Below are positions 59,701-64,000 of a DNA stretch of 64,000 nucleotides, piece by piece. The number at the start of each line of letters is the position of its first letter. Within the stretch, counting starts at the first letter, position 1. The notes beneath the pieces were generated by a model, which did no database searches, was not told the DNA's origin, and worked only from the letters and a program-made list of their open reading frames with translations. The position numbers were made by a program, and so were the translations under genes. The DNA comes from Choristoneura fumiferana (taxonomy: Eukaryota; Arthropoda; Insecta; Lepidoptera; Tortricidae), in NCBI RefSeq assembly GCF_025370935.1, contig NC_133472.1, positions 14,212,397 through 14,276,396 of the forward strand, given 5' to 3'.

Positions 59701-62700
59701 TCTCCAAGTGGGACATCTGAAGAATCATGGAAGTTGAAGCAAAATTTGATTTGCACCTGTAACAAGAGTGTGTTCATGCTATCGGAATTTATAAATGTGA
59801 GTATTAGTCTTAGGGTCCCCCACATATATCGACGCGGAATCTGCAATAGCCGATAGAAAATAAAACAATAAATTTAAAAAATAAAAAAACCGGACTGCCT
59901 TAAAAATACTGAAAAATAGGAAAACAAGTCTAGTGCGCTAGAATTCAACTTAAAGTTCAACAGTCAGGACAGGACCCATTAGGTGCTAAGAATTTTTAAG
60001 CTGGTCACGATTCGAATGGGTCCTGACTGTTGAACTTTGTTAGCTACTTAACAGAGTTCTAGCACACTAGACTTGTTTTCCTTTGTTTAGTATTTTTAAG
60101 GCAGTCGGGTTGTTTCATTTTTTAAATTTATTGTTTTATTTCACACTATTTTAATATTTCTGTGAAAATGGTAGATTAAAACTATTATAACCCATATGTA
60201 TTTTGAATGGGCTAATTATTAGCTTTGCCACCAAAAATCCATTTAAATTTTTCAAGAATTTCATGTACAGTCGAGTTCATAAAGTTGTGAGCAAAAATAT
60301 CTGAACACTTTTCTACGCCGTTAACAATAGAGTCGTGTTCAGATATTTTTGTTCAAAAATTTGTTCACAAGTTTATGAGCTCGACTGTAACCAATGCCAC
60401 TCCCGTCATCAAGACGAATCTAATGACATATCATTTATCAAAATCGGTTCAGCCGTTGAGTAGTTACAAGAGGACATAGGAATAGATAGACATACATACA
60501 TACGGGTCAATCACATAACGCATTAATCTTTGCAGTCGGCTAAAAAGCTTAAGGTATGTCTACGCATAAAGATATCAACTCATAATCTGATCATACTACA
60601 TGCGAAAGTTTGTATGTGCGTTTGTGGATGTTTGTTACTCCTTCACTTGATATAGATGAAATTTGGTATTGAAATACCTGGTCTGCTCGAACAACACAAA
60701 ATGTTTACAAATCAGGATCTAATTTCAAAATTTCCACCACTAGGTTCAGGACATGAAATTTGGCACAGTTGTATTTTATTTAATGTGACTGATGGATGAC
60801 TATGATGTAATTTTTCCCAAGTGGATTTATTTCGAAATAGCATATCTATTCAACTGCTAAATTTGATGTAACGCAAGTAAAGGCTGGTACTCGTATTTTT
60901 GATGAATTATATTCATCAAAGGCTGGTATTGTATTACAGGACCGGGACAGAATTACTGCCATGATAAACGAATTGGGGGGAGTGGTTGCTGAGAACACTA
61001 AAATGGAGATGTTGGCCACGCATTTCATCTCAATGTTGCCAAACGACACTTTCACTGGCATGATGGTGTGCGCCCTCTCCACAGGGAAGTGGCTTCTGCA
61101 TCTCAATTATATATATGACAGTTTCAGAAGCAAAAAGTTTTTGAATGTAAGTAATGATAATTAGTCTTATCATTGTAGATTTTAATTGGCACTGTAAAAA
61201 TGATTTTAAAATTAAAACGCATCTGAATCACTATGAACTTCATAGTGATTTTCTTTTCTACTTTTGCAGCGAAAGGGTTCTACTCTGGTACGCGATTCAG
61301 TCTTGAAAAAAGATCAAATATTAACACTACCTTTTTCAGGAAAATATGTATGAATGGATGAAGCATCCTAAAATACTTGAGATTGACAACACCAGCGTAG
61401 AAGTAGCCAAAGCAGCAGTTTATTGGCACTTGGAGTTGCAGGCATTGAGTTCCAAGTTTCCGTTTGAGGGCAAACAGATTGTGCTAATTATGAAGAAGAA
61501 GTATAGACAGTACTACCAGATGATATTTAAAACATTAAAAGCGAAACCGATAACTTACGACCCAAGGTAAATGATGATGAATATATTGCAATATTGTAAA
61601 AAAAACCCTGTTTCTTTTTATTAAAATTGTGTTTAGAGAGACTGGTAAAACGTAGCATGCAATGAAATAATTTTGCGACAACAATGAAGCAAATGATCTT
61701 GAAATGTAATATTGTAATAAATCTCAGTCTTGACACCTTGATCGGCAATGAGAGTAACATTTCATATGCAACTTTAAATATAATATTAATTACCATAAAA
61801 TTTTTCCCATCAGAGGCAATATTTAGGGGGTGGCAAACAGCCCAAGTACACTTGTATTAATAATTAGGGTTCCGTAGTCAACTAGGAACCTTTAGTTTCG
61901 CCATGTCTGTCCGTCTGTCTGTCGCGGGTAAGCTCAGAGACCGTTAGTACTAGAAAACTGTAATTTGTCATAAATATACATACAGTCACGCCGACAGTGG
62001 TAAAATAAAGAAAAGTAAATTCAGGGTACCTCCCATAGACTTAAAGTGGGAGTGTTTTTTTTTCTCGACTATCCCTATATTGTGGGGTATCATTTGAGTG
62101 CAGTGCGTGCAACGCTCGGAAACGGACGTGTCTCACTGCACCGAAAGATTGCGAAATCGCGTAGCGCGGCCTAGCCGCTGCCCGTTGACGACGCTATGAG
62201 TTCGCAACAACTCATTGCGAATGAACTGTTGGCGTTCATTCAAAACGCCATCGACACCATGGATGAAGTCAGCATCGTGCAGATCTGCAAGTCCAACTTC
62301 AAGGAGGATGAGATTTGCAGTGGCAAGGCGCTGCTCTTCCAGACGCTCGGCAAGGCCGACCAGATGCCGTCTCGCAGAAGGGATGGAGGAATAAGGAGTC
62401 TCCAGGACATCATCACGATGTTCAAGGCGACCGATCCGGACGATGTGCTCTCTTTTGTGGCAAAGGAGCTGCGGAAGCTGCCCCCGGTCACATTCGACCA
62501 CGTCGACGTCACCACTTTGCTAAAGGACATCGTGACTCTTAAGGCAAATCTGGCCGAACTTTCGATAAAATTCGATGTATCGCATGATATTATTACCGAG
62601 TTGCGTAAAGAAATCACCAGTTTTCGCAATAGTGCCCCGGTAACTCGGTCACCTGTTGATGCGTCGAATTCTAATGTAAACAATCTACTGGAAGCAGATG

Positions 62701-64000
62701 CCGATTCAGCGGCATCAAGTGTCGAGTCGAAACGACCGCCGGTGCAACGTGAGAGACCTGAGCCTCGTGTTCCGACCGCTGCGCGGGCCGCAGCACTCCG
62801 CCAATAAGCAGCCAGCTGGGCGCGGGTATGCTGACGCGGCCGGCCGAGCCGCCGCGCCCCGCCAGCCTCCTGCGCCGCCTAAGGCTACTGAACCGAGGGC
62901 TACTTCGACGCCGAACAGGCCCTTGAGCACTAACGTGGACGATGAGGGGTTCAAATTGGTGAAGAAAAAAAAGCAAGGCTCGCAAGAAACCTTGCAAGAG
63001 TCAGTGTGGCTCTGCTGAACCGGATCCAGGCTCCGGGCTGAGGGCGGCCACACCGAATACGGCACTGTATGTGTCGCGTCTGCATCACACCGTCGCAGTC
63101 GCAGATGTGGTGGAATACGTCCGCCGGAAGAGCGGATACACGCTGAGGGTGTTCCAGCTGCAGTTGCGCCACTACGTGCACTTGAGCTCGTTTGTGGTGC
63201 GCGTGCCGCGGCTGCTGATGGGGACCATCGCGAGTGCTGCCTTCTGGCCGAAAGACGTCGTGTTCCGGCGGTTCCGGGGCACCATGCCGCAGATGAATGC
63301 GACGTCGGGGACGGTGACTCAACGGGGTCACGCCGTATTGTCACCAAATTAGTATTAAATAATATTGATTATAAATATGTATGTTAGTCTGTAAGGTATT
63401 TATTGTACGGCCCAGTTGCCCGAAATAAATGAATTTATTAATATTATTTATCATTGGATAGGTTTGGGGGGTTGCTAAGACAATTTTTCTATTCAGTGAT
63501 CTGTTTGCGAAATATTCAACTTTAAAGTGCAAATTGTCATTGAAATCGAGCGTCCTCCCCCCTCTAAAATCTAAACTGTTGGGTGGAAAAAATTAAAAAA
63601 TATCAGAAGGGTAGTAAATATATCAAATTGACAAGGAAAATTATAGCGGCTAAGATTGCTTGAGAAATATTAGTAGTTTAAGAGTAAATAGCATGCTGGC
63701 GCTGTTGTATCCGATTACGCTTCATTTTATTTCCCATTAACCCTTTACCAGGCCAAGGGATATATTCCTCCCACATCTTATATCGGTTACCGTAGTCAGG
63801 TTTTAACTCCAAACCTCCTACAAAATATTTCGTCAATCCCTGAAAATAGTATTTTATGATCTTCATTCACAACACGCTTCTAAATCGCGTAATATATCTT
63901 TGGCAGCCGTTTAAATTTACTTGAACTCTAATTTCAGTAAACTACGGAGAAATTCGAACACTTATTTCTATGAAACAGAAGTCGAACAGTTTTTTGATAT
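56731..64000 (+). CDS. ZAD-zinc finger-BRCT protein, 5' part of gene (runs off the window)
   Basis: Exons: 56731-56901, 57844-57964, 58048-58777, 59254-59459, 59687-59796, 60940-61146, 61340-61566 and probably 63938 to beyond 64000; every junction is GT-AG and in phase, about 611 aa so far. Residues 20-97 form a ZAD (C25, C28, C69, C72; CRLC and CSSC), a dimerisation domain typical of insect finger proteins. C159-x2-C162 starts a degenerate finger, 222-242 is a C2HC finger, and 253-274 is a C2H2 finger (CPICH, HLRVIH). A basic linker follows (about 345-410). Residues about 430-525 resemble BRCT repeat 1 of BRCA1/MDC1, with NELGGVV, then STGKWLLHLNYIYDS and KKFLNE. A second BRCT seems to start with FEGKQIVLIM (about 554) and continue in exon 8. 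BRCT pairs bind phosphopeptides in DNA-damage signalling; the lysine expected in the first repeat is not evident, so phospho-binding is uncertain. I know no ortholog. Exon 8 rests on one good acceptor and phase only. Confidence 0.87.
57240..57535 (+). mobile_element. tRNA-like SINE with LINE-type 3' end, intron 1 of the ZAD-BRCT gene
   Basis: TGGCCTCTCAAGCAGAGG and a B-box-like GGGTCAAATTCC form the head, then GGCTCGCACCTCCGAGTTTT. The tail GGCCCGCGTAAGAACTACGA and AAGCCCTTTCATTCTGTGAG matches a common lepidopteran LINE/SINE 3' end. Confidence 0.65.
59855..60142. repeat. 288-bp palindromic MITE in intron 5 of the ZAD-BRCT gene
   Basis: AAACAATAAATTT and AAATTTATTGTTT mark the outer arms; ACTGCCTTAAAAATACT, AAACAAGTCTAGTG and GTTCAACAGTCAGGA pair with inverted partners. 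Confidence 0.8.
60265..60389. repeat. GTACAGTCGAG-type MITE
   Basis: GTACAGTCGAGTTCATAAAG and TTATGAGCTCGACTGTAA are the ends; AAAAATATCTGAACAC pairs with GTGTTCAGATATTTTT. Confidence 0.8.
60590..60800 (+). repeat. RTE-like dispersed repeat fragment
   Basis: GCGAAAGTTTGTATGTGCGT and TATAGATGAAATTTGGTATT resemble the start of the tail repeat seen at 35.34 kb. It lies in intron 5, upstream of BRCT exon 6. Confidence 0.45.
61866..62110 (+). repeat. GGTTCCGTAGTC-type dispersed lepidopteran repeat
   Basis: AGGGTTCCGTAGTCAACTAG, CGCCATGTCTGTCCGTCTGT and CCATAGACTTAAAGTGGGAG are typical landmarks. It directly precedes the repetitive open frame at 62196. Confidence 0.6.
62196..63351 (+). pseudogene. 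Decayed repetitive protein-coding sequence (transposon ORF1-like) in intron 7 of the ZAD-BRCT gene
   Basis: Three consecutive frames appear to make one product. The first is 62196-62807 (MSSQQLIANELLAFIQNAID, then FKEDEICSGKALLFQ and DDVLSFVAKELRKLPPVTFD, then a heptad-like stretch). The second, about 62800-63000, has TNVDDEGFKLVKKKKQ. The third, 63071-63351, has YVRRKSGYTLRVFQ, FVVRVPR and FWPKDVVFRRFRG. Frame changes at about 62.8 and 63.0 kb break the product. The GC-rich single-exon form resembles a repetitive lepidopteran family I take to be transposon-derived (possibly LINE ORF1). AATAAA near 63425 may be its polyadenylation signal. The alternative is a processed host gene. Confidence 0.55.

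Noticed and set aside
1..64000. CRISPR arrays, bacterial operons or phage modules
   Set aside because: No regular direct-repeat array; the spliced genes and insect repeats show a eukaryotic nuclear sequence.

Overview
The window looks like nuclear DNA of an insect, almost certainly a moth or butterfly (Lepidoptera). AT-rich introns and intergenic DNA surround GC-rich exons with ordinary GT-AG introns. The repeats include tRNA-derived SINEs, RTE-like LINE tails ending in (ATG)n or (AAT)n, many short inverted-repeat MITEs and a DUF4817-type ORF. I joined exons by hand using splice sites and reading-frame phase; there are no bacterial features.

Layout. 1-9.3 kb: repeats, plus one weak plus-strand exon-like signal (569-628) and a GC-rich 27-bp repeat block near 1.4-1.6 kb. 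9.3-17.3 kb, minus: a complete ten-exon EXTL3/botv (brother of tout-velu) gene, 919 aa, for heparan sulfate chain initiation. 20.0-24.9 kb, minus: a two-exon gene for a 1,237-aa protein with about nine tandem zinc-finger pairs. 24.9-27.4 kb: a divergent intergenic region packed with MITEs, including a hAT-type MITE with an exact 8-bp target duplication. 27.4-43.0 kb, plus: a nine-exon RFX5/RFX7-type transcription factor, 1,361 aa, with one exon (39217-39333) recovered by phase and family resemblance. 43-52 kb: no convincing gene; foldback elements and MITEs. 52.2-55.2 kb, minus: a four-exon DXO/Rai1 (Dom3Z) decapping nuclease, 383 aa, with about 1-kb palindromic elements just downstream and inside intron 2. 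56.7 kb to the window end, plus: a gene joining a ZAD domain, C2HC and C2H2 fingers and a BRCA1/MDC1-like BRCT region, continuing past the window.

The genes do not form a functional cluster. They cover heparan sulfate synthesis, transcription (RFX and finger proteins), RNA quality control (DXO) and a probable chromatin or DNA-damage adaptor. The most unusual items are the ZAD-finger-BRCT gene, the nine-module finger protein, the twin foldback elements around DXO, and a foldback element carrying a GC-rich exon-like fragment (45.6-45.8 kb).
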